Shown here piece by piece: positions 35,995 through 46,407 of a DNA stretch of 64,000 bases (position 1 is its first letter; each line of letters opens with the position of its first letter). A model generated the notes under the pieces. The model searched no databases. It was not told where the DNA came from and was given only the letters and a program-made list of their open reading frames with translations. The translations under genes and the position numbers were made by a program. The DNA comes from JAOPZW01 sp963788935 (GTDB lineage: Bacteria; Actinomycetota; Thermoleophilia; Solirubrobacterales; Solirubrobacteraceae), in contig CAWBIM010000004.1 of NCBI GenBank assembly GCA_963788935.1, positions 1,178,001-1,242,000 of the forward strand, given 5' to 3'.

Positions 35995-37411
35995 GGAGCG
36001 CCTCCCGGGCGACGCCGACGTCGTCGAACGGGATCTTGCGCCCGTCCTCGAACTCCTGGCCCTGCTCGTGGCCCTTGCCGGCGATGACGACGATGTCGTC
36101 GGGCTCGGCGATCCCGATCGCGCGCTCGATCGCCGCGCGGCGGTCGACCTCGACCTCCACCCCTGCGCCGGCGCCCCTGAGGATCGCGGCGATGATCGCC
36201 TCCGGGTCCTCGTTGCGCGGGTTGTCGGAGGTGACGATCACGACGTCGGCCAGGTCGCACGCGACGGCGCCCATGAGCGGGCGCTTGGCCCGGTCGCGGT
36301 CACCCCCGGCGCCGAACACGACGATGACCCGCCCGTCGGTCAGCGCCCCGCCGGTCAGCGGGCGGGCGGCGAGCAGGGCGTTCTCCAGCGAGTCGGGGGT
36401 ATGGGCGTAGTCGACGAGGACGGCGAAGGGCTGGCCCTCGTCGACCGGCTCGAACCGGCCGGGCGCGCGGGCGGCGCCCGGGAGCGCGGCGGCGATCGTC
36501 GCGTCGTCGACGCCGAGCGCGCGGGCCGCGGCCACGGCGCCGAGGACGTTCAGGACGTTGAAGCGCCCGGGCAGCGGCGAGCGCAGCTCGAGGTCGCCGA
36601 CGGCGAAGGTCGATCCGCTCGCGTCGCTCGCGACGCGCGTGGCCCGGACCTGCGCGTGGGGCGAGTCGATCCCGATGCGTACGGCGTCGGGGAAGTCGTG
36701 GGCGAGCCGGATGCCGTAGGGGTCGTCGACGTTGACGATCGCCAGCCGCGGCCCGGTCTCGAACAGCCGCCGCTTGGCCAGGAAGTAGTCCTCCATCGTG
36801 GGATGGAAGTCGAGGTGGTCCTGGGTGAGGTTCGTGAAGATCGCGACGGCCCAGTGGATCGCGTCGGCGCGATGCAGCGCGAGCGCGTGCGAGGAGACCT
36901 CCATGACCACCGCGCGGTCGCCCGCGGCGCGCATCTCGGCGAACGTGCGCTGGAGGTCGATCGCCTCCGGCGTCGTGCGCACCATCGGGCGCTCGGCCCC
37001 GCCGACGATCGCGTTGACGGTCCCGAGCATGCCGGTCGCGATCCCGCCCGCCTCGAGGAGGCTGCGGACGACGTAGGCCGTCGTGGTCTTGCCGTTCGTG
37101 CCGGTGATGCCGACGGCGTCGAGCGCGGCGGTCGGGTCGCCGTTCAGCGCGGCGGCGGCGGGCGCCATCGCGGCGCGGACGTCGTCGACGAGGACCTCGG
37201 GGACGCCGAGCCCGAGGGGCCGCTGGACGACGAGCGCCGCCGCCCCGCGCCCGACGGCGTCGGGGGCGAAGTCGTGGCCGTCGCGGGTGAACCCCGGGAC
37301 GCAGAAGAAGAGCGTGCCCGGAGTGACGAGCCGGTTGTCGTACGCCAGCGCGGTCACCTCGACCGGCGGGGCGTCGCGCGCGGCGTCGCCCAGGACCTCG
37401 CGAAGCTGCAT
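35975..37411 (-). CDS. murE: UDP-MurNAc-dipeptide--meso-diaminopimelate ligase
   Basis: 478 residues. ATP loop VGITGTNGKTTTAYVVRSL, substrate region VRTTPEAIDLQRTFAEM, MEVSSHALALHRADAI and NLTQDHLDFHPTMEDY. The amino-acid selectivity loop reads SDNPRNEDP, whose DNPR indicates meso-diaminopimelate rather than lysine. So the cell wall is probably A1gamma-type with mDAP. 39 bases downstream of ftsI. Confidence 0.96.
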   Translation of the reverse strand: MQLREVLGDAARDAPPVEVTALAYDNRLVTPGTLFFCVPGFTRDGHDFAPDAVGRGAAALVVQRPLGLGVPEVLVDDVRAAMAPAAAALNGDPTAALDAVGITGTNGKTTTAYVVRSLLEAGGIATGMLGTVNAIVGGAERPMVRTTPEAIDLQRTFAEMRAAGDRAVVMEVSSHALALHRADAIHWAVAIFTNLTQDHLDFHPTMEDYFLAKRRLFETGPRLAIVNVDDPYGIRLAHDFPDAVRIGIDSPHAQVRATRVASDASGSTFAVGDLELRSPLPGRFNVLNVLGAVAAARALGVDDATIAAALPGAARAPGRFEPVDEGQPFAVLVDYAHTPDSLENALLAARPLTGGALTDGRVIVVFGAGGDRDRAKRPLMGAVACDLADVVIVTSDNPRNEDPEAIIAAILRGAGAGVEVEVDRRAAIERAIGIAEPDDIVVIAGKGHEQGQEFEDGRKIPFDDVGVAREALRARLVA

Positions 37412-37450
37412 CGCGCCCTCAGTCTACGGCGCGGGGCGGGCGATCTCTCC

Positions 37451-39112
<1,662 letters not shown>

Positions 39113-39115
39113 CGA

Positions 39116-40001
39116 CTACTGACCCCCCTGCCCGGTGACGGTGGTGCCGCCCGCGGGCGTGACGGTCCCGGCGGGTGCGGTCTGGGTCGGGGCGGGGGTG
39201 GTCTGCGTGGGCGGTGCGGTCTGGGTGGGCGCCGTCTGGGTCGGCTGGGCCGTGGTCGTGGTGGCGGGCGCGGCCGTGGTCACGGGCGCCTGGGTCTGCG
39301 TCTGGGTCGGCGGCGCGGTCGTCGTCGTCGGGGCGGTCGCGGCCTGGCCCTGGGTGGTCGTCGTCGCCTGCGGCGCGGCGGTCGGCTGCTGCGTCGCGGC
39401 GGCGGCGACCGGCGCGGCGGTCGCCGCGGGCGGCGGCCGTGCCCGTCGCGGTCCCGGTGGTGCTCGCGGCGTCCTTCGCCGGCTTCGGCGGGTGGATGTT
39501 GCGCGCGGCCTCGCGACCGTTCGCCTTGCGCGCGTCGAGGTAGTTCACCTTGCCGGCGGGCGGCTCGATCATGCCGAGCGACTGGGCCGCGTCGGCGATC
39601 CGGTCGCCCGAGTCGAGCTTGGAGATCTCGGCCCGCATCGCGGAGTTCTGGCGGCTCAGGGTCTCGCCGCTCGTGATCGCGCGGCTGATGCCGGCGTTCA
39701 GGCGCAGCATCGAGACCTGGATGAACACGATGCCCATGAGCGAGACCGCCACGACGGCGATCCACGTGCGGCCGCGCAGGAGGCGGTCGAGGAAGCGCGC
39801 GTCGGGGATGCGGCGGGCCGTGCGGGCCAGGCGCAGCCCGAGCGGGGGCGGGACGGCGACGGCGCCGGCGCGCGGCGGGCCGGCGACCGCCCGTGCCCCG
39901 CGGGCGGGGCCGGAGACGCGCCGCGGTGGGCGCTTCGCCGCGGGCCGGCGGCTCGCCGGACGGGCGGTGCGAGGCTGGGCGGCGGTCTCGGACGGCGTCA
40001 T
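39116..40001 (-). CDS. ftsL: FtsL-type division protein with long Thr/Gln/Pro tail, frameshifted
   Basis: Starts at 40001 overlapping the rsmH stop by one base (TGATG). A basic, Pro/Arg-rich head (about 1-70), one membrane helix (about 78-98, WIAVVAVSLMGIVFIQVSML) and a short coiled coil (LSRQNSAMRAEISKL), then KVNYLDARKANG. This is the topology and position of FtsL. After TGTATGTAA the frame turns to an Arg/Asp mix. One base on, it continues as a tail rich in PTQTAP-like and TTTT segments for about 105 residues, ending GTTVTGQGGQ at the TAG of 39116-39118, right before ftsI. The shift lies about 39425-39437. Corrected length about 294, much longer than typical FtsL (about 100). Confidence 0.75.
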
Positions 40002-40945
40002 CAGGTGGGGACCTCGAGCTTCCGTGCGGCGCGCATCCGGGCGGACCGGGCGCGCGGGTTGGCGGCGACCTCGCCGGGCGTCGGCGCGACCGAGCGGCGC
40101 GTGAGCAGCTCGGCCTCGGGCTCGTGCCCGCAGACGCAGATCGGGAGGTCCGGCGGGCAGATGCACCCCTGCGCTCGGGCGGCGAGGAAGCGCTTCACGC
40201 GCCGGTCTTCCAGCGAATGGAAGGAAATTCCTGCAAATCGGCCATTCGGCGCGAGGACGTCCCAGGCGAGCGGCAGCGCCGCGTCGATCTGCGCGAGCTC
40301 GTCGTTCACCGCGATCCGGATCGCCTGGAACACCCGCTTGGCCGGGTGCCCGCCCGCGAACCGGGCCGGGGCGGGGACGGCGCCGACGATGACCTCGACG
40401 AGCTCGTTCGTCGTCTCGAGGCGGTGCCGGGCGCGGTCGCGGACGATGGCGCGCGCGATGGGCCGCGCGAAGCGCTCCTCGCCGTACTCGCGGAAGAGGC
40501 GGGCGAGCTGGCGCTCGTCCCAGCCGTTGACGAGGTCGGCGGCGGTGAGCTCCTGCGTGGAGTCCATGCGCATGTCGAGCGGCGCGTCGTAGGCGTAGGA
40601 GAAGCCGCGCGCCCACGTGTCGACCTGCATCGAGGACATCCCGAGGTCGAGGTAGACGAGGTCGGCGGCGAGGCCCTCGTCGCGCAGGCGCTCGAGCGCC
40701 TCGGCGAAGTCCGCGCGGATGAAGCGCAGGCGGCAGCTCGTCTCCTCGGCGAGCGCGGCGAAGCGCTCCTCGGCGGCCGGGTCGCGGTCGACGGCGATCA
40801 GCAGCCCGTCCGGCCCGAGGCGGTCCGCCACGAGCCGCGCGTGGCCGCCGCCGCCGAACGTGCAGTCGACGGCGATCTCGCCCGGCTGCGGATCGAGCAG
40901 CTCGATCAGCTCACCGGCGAGGACCGGAACGTGGGTGGCGGTCAT
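40001..40945 (-). CDS. rsmH: 16S rRNA (cytosine-1402-N4)-methyltransferase
   Basis: 314 residues from the ATG at 40945, one base after the mraZ stop; a longer start at 40990 would lie inside mraZ. SAM-binding VDCTFGGGGHARLV (about 26-39), AVDRDPAAEERF, YLDLGMSSMQVD, and the C-terminal NPRARSARMRAARKLE. The inserted Cys/His segment CICPPDLPICVCGHEP is longer than in many homologues. It is encoded in its standard place after mraZ. Confidence 0.96.
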   Translation of the reverse strand: MTATHVPVLAGELIELLDPQPGEIAVDCTFGGGGHARLVADRLGPDGLLIAVDRDPAAEERFAALAEETSCRLRFIRADFAEALERLRDEGLAADLVYLDLGMSSMQVDTWARGFSYAYDAPLDMRMDSTQELTAADLVNGWDERQLARLFREYGEERFARPIARAIVRDRARHRLETTNELVEVIVGAVPAPARFAGGHPAKRVFQAIRIAVNDELAQIDAALPLAWDVLAPNGRFAGISFHSLEDRRVKRFLAARAQGCICPPDLPICVCGHEPEAELLTRRSVAPTPGEVAANPRARSARMRAARKLEVPT

Positions 40946-40946
40946 G

Positions 40947-41381
40947 TCAAGCAGGATGGCCAAAGCCGGCGGCGATGTCGGGAAGCTCATTGGAAAGTGC
41001 CTCGTTGTAGTCGGCCCAGGCGGCGCGGCCCCAGACCTCCAGACAGTCCCCCGCGCCCGTCACGACGACGTCCTTCGCGAGCTGGCCGTGGTCGAGCAGG
41101 AAGCTCGGCATCCCGACGCGGCCCGCCGCGTCGAGCTCCGCGTCGATCGAGTTCGCCGCGAAGAACCGGTTCAGCTTGCGCGCGGGCTCCGACAGCGGGT
41201 TCAGGCCGTCGAGCGCCGCGGCCACGTACGCCTCGTACGCCTTCGTCGTCCAGATCTGCACGCACCGCTCGATCCCCTTCGCCAGCACGACGCCCTCGCT
41301 GAGCGAGGTCCGGAACTTGGCCGGGATCGTCAGCCGGTTCTTGGCGTCGAGGGTGTGGTCGAAGGTGCCGCGGAAGGCCAT
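40947..41381 (-). CDS. mraZ: Transcriptional regulator MraZ
   Basis: 144 residues with two AbrB/SpoVT-like halves, each with the DAKNRLTIPAKF and DAAGRVGMPSF type motif (Arg/Lys DNA contacts near 13-24 and 85-96). Begins AFRGTFDHTLDAK. MraZ rings bind repeated GTGGG boxes at their own promoter and repress the dcw operon. The expected boxes are present upstream (41535-41580). Confidence 0.97.
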   Translation of the reverse strand: MAFRGTFDHTLDAKNRLTIPAKFRTSLSEGVVLAKGIERCVQIWTTKAYEAYVAAALDGLNPLSEPARKLNRFFAANSIDAELDAAGRVGMPSFLLDHGQLAKDVVVTGAGDCLEVWGRAAWADYNEALSNELPDIAAGFGHPA

Positions 41382-41474
41382 CGGTCATCTCGCGTGTCCC
41401 GCGTCGCGGGCCCGATCAGGCTGCGAGGTGGTCGGCGTCAGGAGGGTCGATCCCCAGCAGGGAGAAGTGGTCGC

Positions 41475-41517
41475 GGACCGAGGTGGAGGAGTGGGAGGAG
41501 CCCCTCCACCCCGGTCC
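41475..41517 (-). promoter_or_regulatory. Leader hairpin of the mraZ operon mRNA
   Basis: Arms 41475-41491 and 41501-41517 pair over 17 bases with two mismatches around a 9-base loop. It would form at the very 5' end of the mRNA started from the predicted promoter (start near 41521). The leader to the mraZ ATG is about 140 bases. It may stabilise the message or be read as an attenuator; this is inference. Confidence 0.5.
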
Positions 41518-41527
41518 GCTGACGACA

Positions 41528-41556
41528 CTTCTACCCCACTTCCTCCCACTTAGCAA
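41528..41556 (-). promoter_or_regulatory. Predicted sigma-A-type promoter of the dcw operon
   Basis: On the minus strand TTGCTA (plus 41551-41556) and TAGAAG (plus 41528-41533) are exactly 17 bases apart. Each matches four of six consensus positions. Two GTGGG boxes sit in the spacer and one just upstream of the -35, so MraZ binding would block RNA polymerase. This supports both the promoter and the operator reading. Confidence 0.6.
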
Positions 41557-41580
41557 CCCCACTTGCACATCTTCTCCCAC
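41535..41580 (-). promoter_or_regulatory. MraZ operator: four GTGGG direct repeats
   Basis: On the plus strand CCCAC occurs at 41535-41539, 41545-41549, 41558-41562 and 41576-41580, so GTGGG points toward mraZ on the minus strand. The first two are spaced 10 bases apart, as in known MraZ sites (TGGGN repeats with 5-base spacers); the others are at 13 and 18. Located directly on the predicted promoter. Confidence 0.7.
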
Positions 41581-41607
41581 CTCCGTTCTTCGTCTGACGC
41601 GTCGCGG

Positions 41608-41640
41608 CCCGAAAACCCCATGGCGATCGGTGTTTTCGGG
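41608..41640. other. Hairpin with CCCGAAAAC arms upstream of the dcw promoter
   Basis: CCCGAAAACCCC and GGTGTTTTCGGG pair over 11 of 12 positions with a 9-base loop. It lies 28 bases beyond the last MraZ box. Nothing upstream on the minus strand needs termination, so its role is unclear; it may bind a regulator. The rest of the 487-base region to 41868 contains the features listed above and no supported gene. Confidence 0.4.
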
Positions 41641-41868
41641 GTGGGAGAGACCGTCCGGAGGGCGGGGTCTTCGTGCACGGGCGCTTGCGGACGCGCGGTC
41701 TGCAGGCGCGATTGCAGGCGCTGCGGGGTTCCGTCCGCCGGGTGTGCGTCTCGGGTGGGGCGTCGTGGGGCGGTCGGTGGCGCCGGGGTGCTGCGCGCGT
41801 GCGTCCGCGGGGCTCGTGCACGGCGAGTGGCGTGTTCGCAGGCGGACCGGGGCTACGATTGGCCGACG

Positions 41869-43405
41869 ATGCCGAGCCCCGTCCGCCGCCCCTCGCGCCG
41901 TCTGTCCATCGCGTTCGTCGCCGTCCTGCTCGCCGCCGCTGCGGCGGTCGCCGGCTGCGCGGGTGCCTCGAGCGCGGGCGGCGGGACCGATCCGGCCTCG
42001 TCCGTCCCCGCCTCCGCGCCGCTGTACGCGGAGGCGGTCCTCGCCGGCGACGGCCAGGAGCAGGCCGACGCCCAGGCGGCGCTCGCGAAGATCGTCGGGA
42101 CCTCCGACCCGCAGGCCGCGGTGGCCAAGCTCTTCGACCGCGGCGGCGTGCAGTTCGCCCGCGACGTCGAGCCGTGGATCGGCGAGCGCGTCGGCGCCGC
42201 CGCACTGACCGTCGGCCGCGGCGGCGAGAAGATCGTCGTCGCCGCCTCGCGGGACGACGCGGCCGCGAAGGCCGCGCTCGGCCGGATCGCTCCCGGCGCG
42301 GCGACCCGCTCCTACCGCGACGTCTCCTATCGCGTCGACGCCCAGCGCCACGGCCTGGCCGCGGGCGTCGTCGGCGAGACGGTCGTCTTCGGCTCCGAGA
42401 ACGGCCTCAAGGCGGCGATCGACGCCTCGAAGGGCTCCTCGCTCGCCGAGTCCGATGCGCTGAAGTCGGCGCGCTCGACGGTCCGGCAGGAGCGCTCGGG
42501 CTTCCTCTACGCGGACGTCGCGAGCCTCCTGCGCCAGGCGCTCGCGGGCGCCGGGGGCGGCGCCGCGCAGCTCGCGCCGCTGGTCGGCCCCATCTCCCAG
42601 GCGCTGCCGAAGACCGTCGCCGCCGCCCTGGACGCCGAGCCCGGGATGCTGCGGATCGACTCGGCCGCCATCGGCAACGGCGGCGGCGTCCGCCCGGCCG
42701 GGAGCGGCGCCGATGCGCTGGCCGCGCTGCCGGGTGACGCGTGGCTCGGCCTCGGTGTCGGCGAGCTCGGCAAGACCGTCGACGACGTCATCGCCCGCCT
42801 GAGCTCCGGCGGCGGCCTCGCGGGCGTGGGCGTCCAGGCGCTGCTCGCGCAGGCCCAGCAGCAGATCGGCCTCGACATCCGCCGCGACCTGCTCGCCTGG
42901 ATGGGCGACGCGGGCCTCTTCGTGTCCGGCGACGCCGACGAGCCCCGGGTCGCGCTCGTCGTCGCCTCGAAGGACCCGGCGGCGTCGCAGAAGACCGTTC
43001 GCGCCCTGGAGACGCTCGCGCGCCGCAACGGCGACGTGTCCTCCCTGACGGCGAGCGGCGTCGACGCCGGCTTCACCGTGAAGCGCGACGGCAAGGCCGG
43101 GCTGGTCGTCGCGTCGGCGGGCAACCGCTTCGTGATCGCGTCCAGCCGCGCCGCACTGGACGCCGCGCTCTCGCCCGAACGGGCGCCTCGGCGACGCCGC
43201 GGCCTTCCGCGACGCCGCCGCGAAGCTCGGCTCGGGCGTGCGCCCGTCGTTCTTCGTCGACGCGCAGCGCCTCGGCGACCTCGCGGCCGCGAAGCACGGC
43301 GGCCACGCCAAGGGCCCGGCGCTCGACGCCTTCGGCGCCCTCGTCGGCGGCGGCCGCCAGGACGGGGACGTCGCGCGCGGCGAGGCGATCCTCACGCTGA
43401 AGTAG
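41869..43405 (+). CDS. DUF3352-like lipoprotein, with one-base frameshift
   Basis: ATG at 41869 opens a lipoprotein signal with lipobox VAGC (Cys near residue 30), followed by a Ser/Gly linker. The body is the DUF3352 type, with repeated modules such as GDAWLGLGVGELGKTVDDVI and LDIRRDLLAWMGDAGLFVSG. The frame breaks near 43175-43178 after AALSP. Dropping one base gives NGRLGDAAAFRDAAAKL through EAILTLK and the TAG at 43403-43405. Joined length about 511. Anchored on the outer face of the cytoplasmic membrane; function unknown. Confidence 0.75.
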
Positions 43406-43414
43406 GCGCGGGGC

Positions 43415-44251
43415 TCATGCCAGCGCCTCCGTGAGGGCGGCGCCCACGAGCAGCATCACCGCCGGCACGAGCAGCAGCGCGACGACGAGCTGGATCTTCG
43501 GCGCGGCGCGGGCCGCGCGCTCGCGCAGGCGCTGCGCGTGGCGGGCGCGCGCGTCGGCCGCGAGCGCCTCGAGCGCGGGGCCGAGCGGCGTGCCGTGACG
43601 CTCGGCGCGCAGCAGCGCGGCGGTCAGCGGGGCGATCCCCTCCGCCGGGCAGCGCCGTTCGAGCGTCTCGAGGACGGTCGCGCGCGGGACGCCGAGCTCG
43701 ATCCGCGCGGCGGCGGCGCGCAGCTCGGCGGCGAGCACGCCGTGCCGGCGGCGGCCGACCTCGTGGATGGCCCGCCCGGGCGACAGGCCGGCGTCGACGG
43801 CGACCCGCAGGAGGTCGAGGACATCGGGCAGCTCGGCCGCCATCATGCGCCCGCGACGGCGGATCCGGCGCGCGAGCCAGAGGTCCGGGAGCAGGAAGCC
43901 GCCCGCCGGCGCCGCGACCGCGGCGACCGGCCCGAGCCGGCCCGGCAGCGCCGCGGCGAGCGGCAGGGTCACGACGAGGGCGAGCAGCGCCGCGCCGGCC
44001 TTGACCGCCATCACGTCCGCGACGCGCACGGCCGGCCCGGCGCCCGCGGCGGCGATCCGGCGCTCGAGGTCCGCGGGCGGCGCGGGGGCACCGAGCCGAC
44101 GGCCGAGGCGCGCGACGACCGCGACGAGCCCGGGGCGCCGGGTCCGCCGCCCGCCCCGCTCGCCTCGCTCGCCGAGCAGCGCGGCGACGTCGACGACCGC
44201 GGCGCCCGCGAGGGCGGCGGCGAGACCGGCGAGCAGCACCGCGGTCGTCAC
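43415..44251 (-). CDS. tadC: Type II/Tad secretion membrane protein TadC-like (T2SSF domain)
   Basis: 278 residues from GTG at 44251 (GTGA with tadB). Two N-terminal membrane segments, then the T2SSF domain with LPDVLDLLRVAVDAGLSPGRAI (about 145-166) and ERHGTPLGPALEALAADAR, ending with two more membrane segments (KIQLVVALLLVPAVMLLVG). With TadB it forms the inner membrane platform for assembly of Flp-type pili or secretion. No pilin, prepilin peptidase or TadZ gene lies in the window. Ends 10 bases from the lipoprotein stop (convergent). Confidence 0.85.
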   Translation of the reverse strand: MTTAVLLAGLAAALAGAAVVDVAALLGERGERGGRRTRRPGLVAVVARLGRRLGAPAPPADLERRIAAAGAGPAVRVADVMAVKAGAALLALVVTLPLAAALPGRLGPVAAVAAPAGGFLLPDLWLARRIRRRGRMMAAELPDVLDLLRVAVDAGLSPGRAIHEVGRRRHGVLAAELRAAAARIELGVPRATVLETLERRCPAEGIAPLTAALLRAERHGTPLGPALEALAADARARHAQRLRERAARAAPKIQLVVALLLVPAVMLLVGAALTEALA

Positions 44252-45108
44252 GGCCCCTCCAGCCGCGCGATGCGCCGGACGAGCACGCCGGCGACGACCT
44301 GGCAGCCCGCCGCGAGGGCGACGAGCGCGAAGGTCAGCGGCGAGTGCACGAGCGAGGCGAGGTAGCCGGGCTGGGCGAGCTCGGCGAGCAGCGCGGCGCC
44401 CGCCGGCAGGAGCGTGACGAGCCACGCCGTGAACCGGGCCTGGGCGGTGAGGCTCCGGGCGTCGGCCTCGACGCGGGCGGCGTCCTCCTGGGCGGCGGCG
44501 ATCGTCCGCAGCAGCCGGGCGAGGTCGCCGCCCGTCTCGCGCTGGAGCAGGATCGCCGCGACGATCGTGTCCCACCGCGGCGTGCCGGCGCGGCGCCGCA
44601 GGCGCTCGAGGACGACCTCGGTCCGCTCGCCCAGCTCGAAGGCCTGCGCCGCGGCGCGCAGCTCGGCGCCCGCGGCGCCCGGGAGCCCGCCGTCGCGGCC
44701 GGCGGCGGCGATCGCGCCGCGGACCGCGTGCCCGCCGGCGAGCGCGTCGGCCATCGCGCGGGCCGCCGCCGGGGCGCCGCGACCGAGCTCGGCGCGCCAG
44801 CGCGCGCGGCGGGCGGCGACGAGGCGGCGCAGCAGCCACGGGCCGGCCGCCGCGGCGCCCGTCCCCGCGACCGGGCCGGCGATCAGCCAGCCGCCCGCGA
44901 GGAGGCAGGCCGCGCCGACGAGCGCCAGGCGCCGGCGCTCGGGCGGGCTCGGCTCGCGCCCGGCGCGCCCGGCGGCGCGCAGCGGGGAGAGGACGCGCGC
45001 GAGGCCGTTGACGACCGCCGCCTGCTCGACCGCGGCGATCGCCTCCCAGGCGCCGGCGACGCCGAGCGCGCCGGCGAGGCCCGCGAGCAGCGGTGCGCCC
45101 GCCGTCAC
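44248..45108 (-). CDS. tadB: Type II/Tad secretion membrane protein TadB-like (T2SSF domain)
   Basis: 286 residues from GTG at 45108 overlapping tadA by 4 bases. N-terminal membrane segments, a T2SSF domain with MADALAGGHAVRGAIAAAG and RETGGDLARLLRTIAAAQEDA (the GGDLxxxL motif), and two C-terminal membrane helices (TAWLVTLLPAGAALLAEL and ALVALAAGCQVVAGVL). Partner of TadC and of the TadA ATPase. Confidence 0.87.
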   Translation of the reverse strand: MTAGAPLLAGLAGALGVAGAWEAIAAVEQAAVVNGLARVLSPLRAAGRAGREPSPPERRRLALVGAACLLAGGWLIAGPVAGTGAAAAGPWLLRRLVAARRARWRAELGRGAPAAARAMADALAGGHAVRGAIAAAGRDGGLPGAAGAELRAAAQAFELGERTEVVLERLRRRAGTPRWDTIVAAILLQRETGGDLARLLRTIAAAQEDAARVEADARSLTAQARFTAWLVTLLPAGAALLAELAQPGYLASLVHSPLTFALVALAAGCQVVAGVLVRRIARLEGP

Positions 45109-46289
45109 GCGGCCTCCGTCAGCCGTTGCGCGAGCGGGTCGCCCAGCGGGGCGCGCCAGACCGGCCGGTCCCGGCGCCAGCCGTAGACCTCGCGGGTCGC
45201 GGGGCCCGCGGCGACGCGCACGACCTCCGCGACCGCGACGACGCGCCGCCCGCCGTCGGACTGGCGCGCCTGGTGGACGATCAGGTCGATCGCGTCGCAC
45301 ACCTGCTCGCGGATCGCCGCGTGCGGCAGGCCGAGGCCGGCCATCAGCGCGAGCGTCTCGAGCCGGCGCAGCGCCTCCTCCGGCGAGCCGGCGTGGACGG
45401 TGCAGAGCGAGCCGTCGTGGCCCGTGCTCATCGCGGCGAGCATGTCGAGCGCCTCCGGCCCGCGGACCTCGCCGACGACGATCCGGTCGGGGCGCATCCG
45501 CAGCGCGTTGCGCACCAGCCGGCGGATCGTGACCTCGCCCCGGCCCTCGACGCTCGGCGGGCGCGCCTCGAGCCGCACGACGTGGGGCTGGCGCAGGCGC
45601 AGCTCCGCGGTGTCCTCGATCGTGACGATGCGCTCGCCCGCGGGCACGAACGACGACAGCGCGTTGAGGGTCGTCGTCTTCCCCGAGCCGGTGCCGCCGG
45701 TGACGAGGACGTTCAGGCGCGCGCGGACCGCCCGCGCGAGGAAGTCGCGCAGCGGCACCGACCACGTCCCGAGCTCGACGAGATCCTCGTCGCTGAACCC
45801 GCGCTGGCGGAAGCGGCGGATCGTCAGCACCGGCCCGTCGAGCGCGAGCGGCGGGATGACGACGTTCACGCGCGAGCCGTCGGGCAGGCGGGCGTCGCAG
45901 AGCGGCTCGGCCTCGTCGACCCGCCGACCGAGCGGCGCGAGGATGCGCTCGATGGCGTGGCGGACCTCGTCGTCGGAGGCGAACGCGACGTCGGTCGCCT
46001 CGAGGCGACCGCCGCGTTCGACCCACACCGGCCCGGCGCCGTTGACCATGACCTCGTCCACGCTCGCGTCGCGCAGGAGCGGCTCGAGCGGCCCGAGACC
46101 GAACGAGCGCTCGGCGACGCGGGCCACGAGCTCGGCGCGCGACGGCGCGTCCAGGAGCGCCGCCTCGCGGTCGACGAGCGCCCGGATCCGGGCGTGCAGG
46201 TCGCCCTCCCCCGCCGCCTCGGCGATCAGACGTTCGCGCAGGGCGGCGGCGAGGTCGTCGAGGGCGGCGGCGCGGGCGGCGAGGTCCAT
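45105..46289 (-). CDS. tadA: Tad secretion ATPase CpaF/TadA
   Basis: 394 residues. A CpaF-type N-terminal helical part, then a PilT/VirB11-type ATPase: Walker A VTGGTGSGKTTTLNAL (about 205-220), Asp box IVTIEDTAELRL, Walker B IVVGEVRGPEALDML and the His box TGHDGSLCTVHAGS. PSVDEVMVNGAGPVWVERGG (about 75-95) is the family signature. It powers pilus assembly from the cytoplasm. First gene of tadA-tadB-tadC. Confidence 0.94.
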   Translation of the reverse strand: MDLAARAAALDDLAAALRERLIAEAAGEGDLHARIRALVDREAALLDAPSRAELVARVAERSFGLGPLEPLLRDASVDEVMVNGAGPVWVERGGRLEATDVAFASDDEVRHAIERILAPLGRRVDEAEPLCDARLPDGSRVNVVIPPLALDGPVLTIRRFRQRGFSDEDLVELGTWSVPLRDFLARAVRARLNVLVTGGTGSGKTTTLNALSSFVPAGERIVTIEDTAELRLRQPHVVRLEARPPSVEGRGEVTIRRLVRNALRMRPDRIVVGEVRGPEALDMLAAMSTGHDGSLCTVHAGSPEEALRRLETLALMAGLGLPHAAIREQVCDAIDLIVHQARQSDGGRRVVAVAEVVRVAAGPATREVYGWRRDRPVWRAPLGDPLAQRLTEAA

Positions 46290-46338
46290 GCCTCGTCTAG
46301 GCGCCAGGGCCGCGCGATTCGCCCCCCGGAACGAGTTC

Positions 46339-46370
46339 GGGGCGGGACCTTCGCTCGAAGGTCCCGCCCC
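46339..46370 (-). terminator. Perfect 14-base hairpin after the TIG/calcium-repeat gene
   Basis: GGGGCGGGACCTTC and GAAGGTCCCGCCCC pair without mismatch around loop GCTC, 38 bases downstream of the stop at 46408 (minus strand) and 50 bases before tadA starts. No T-run follows on either strand. It also separates the two transcription units. Best-supported terminator in the window. Confidence 0.75.
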
Positions 46371-46407
46371 GGAAGGTGCGGCGATGCTTCTGGTGCGGCG
46401 CTCGCGA

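Noticed and set aside
39135..40592. Val-rich plus-strand frame over ftsL
   Set aside because: It is the complement of the Thr/Gln/Pro tail of FtsL and has no features of its own.
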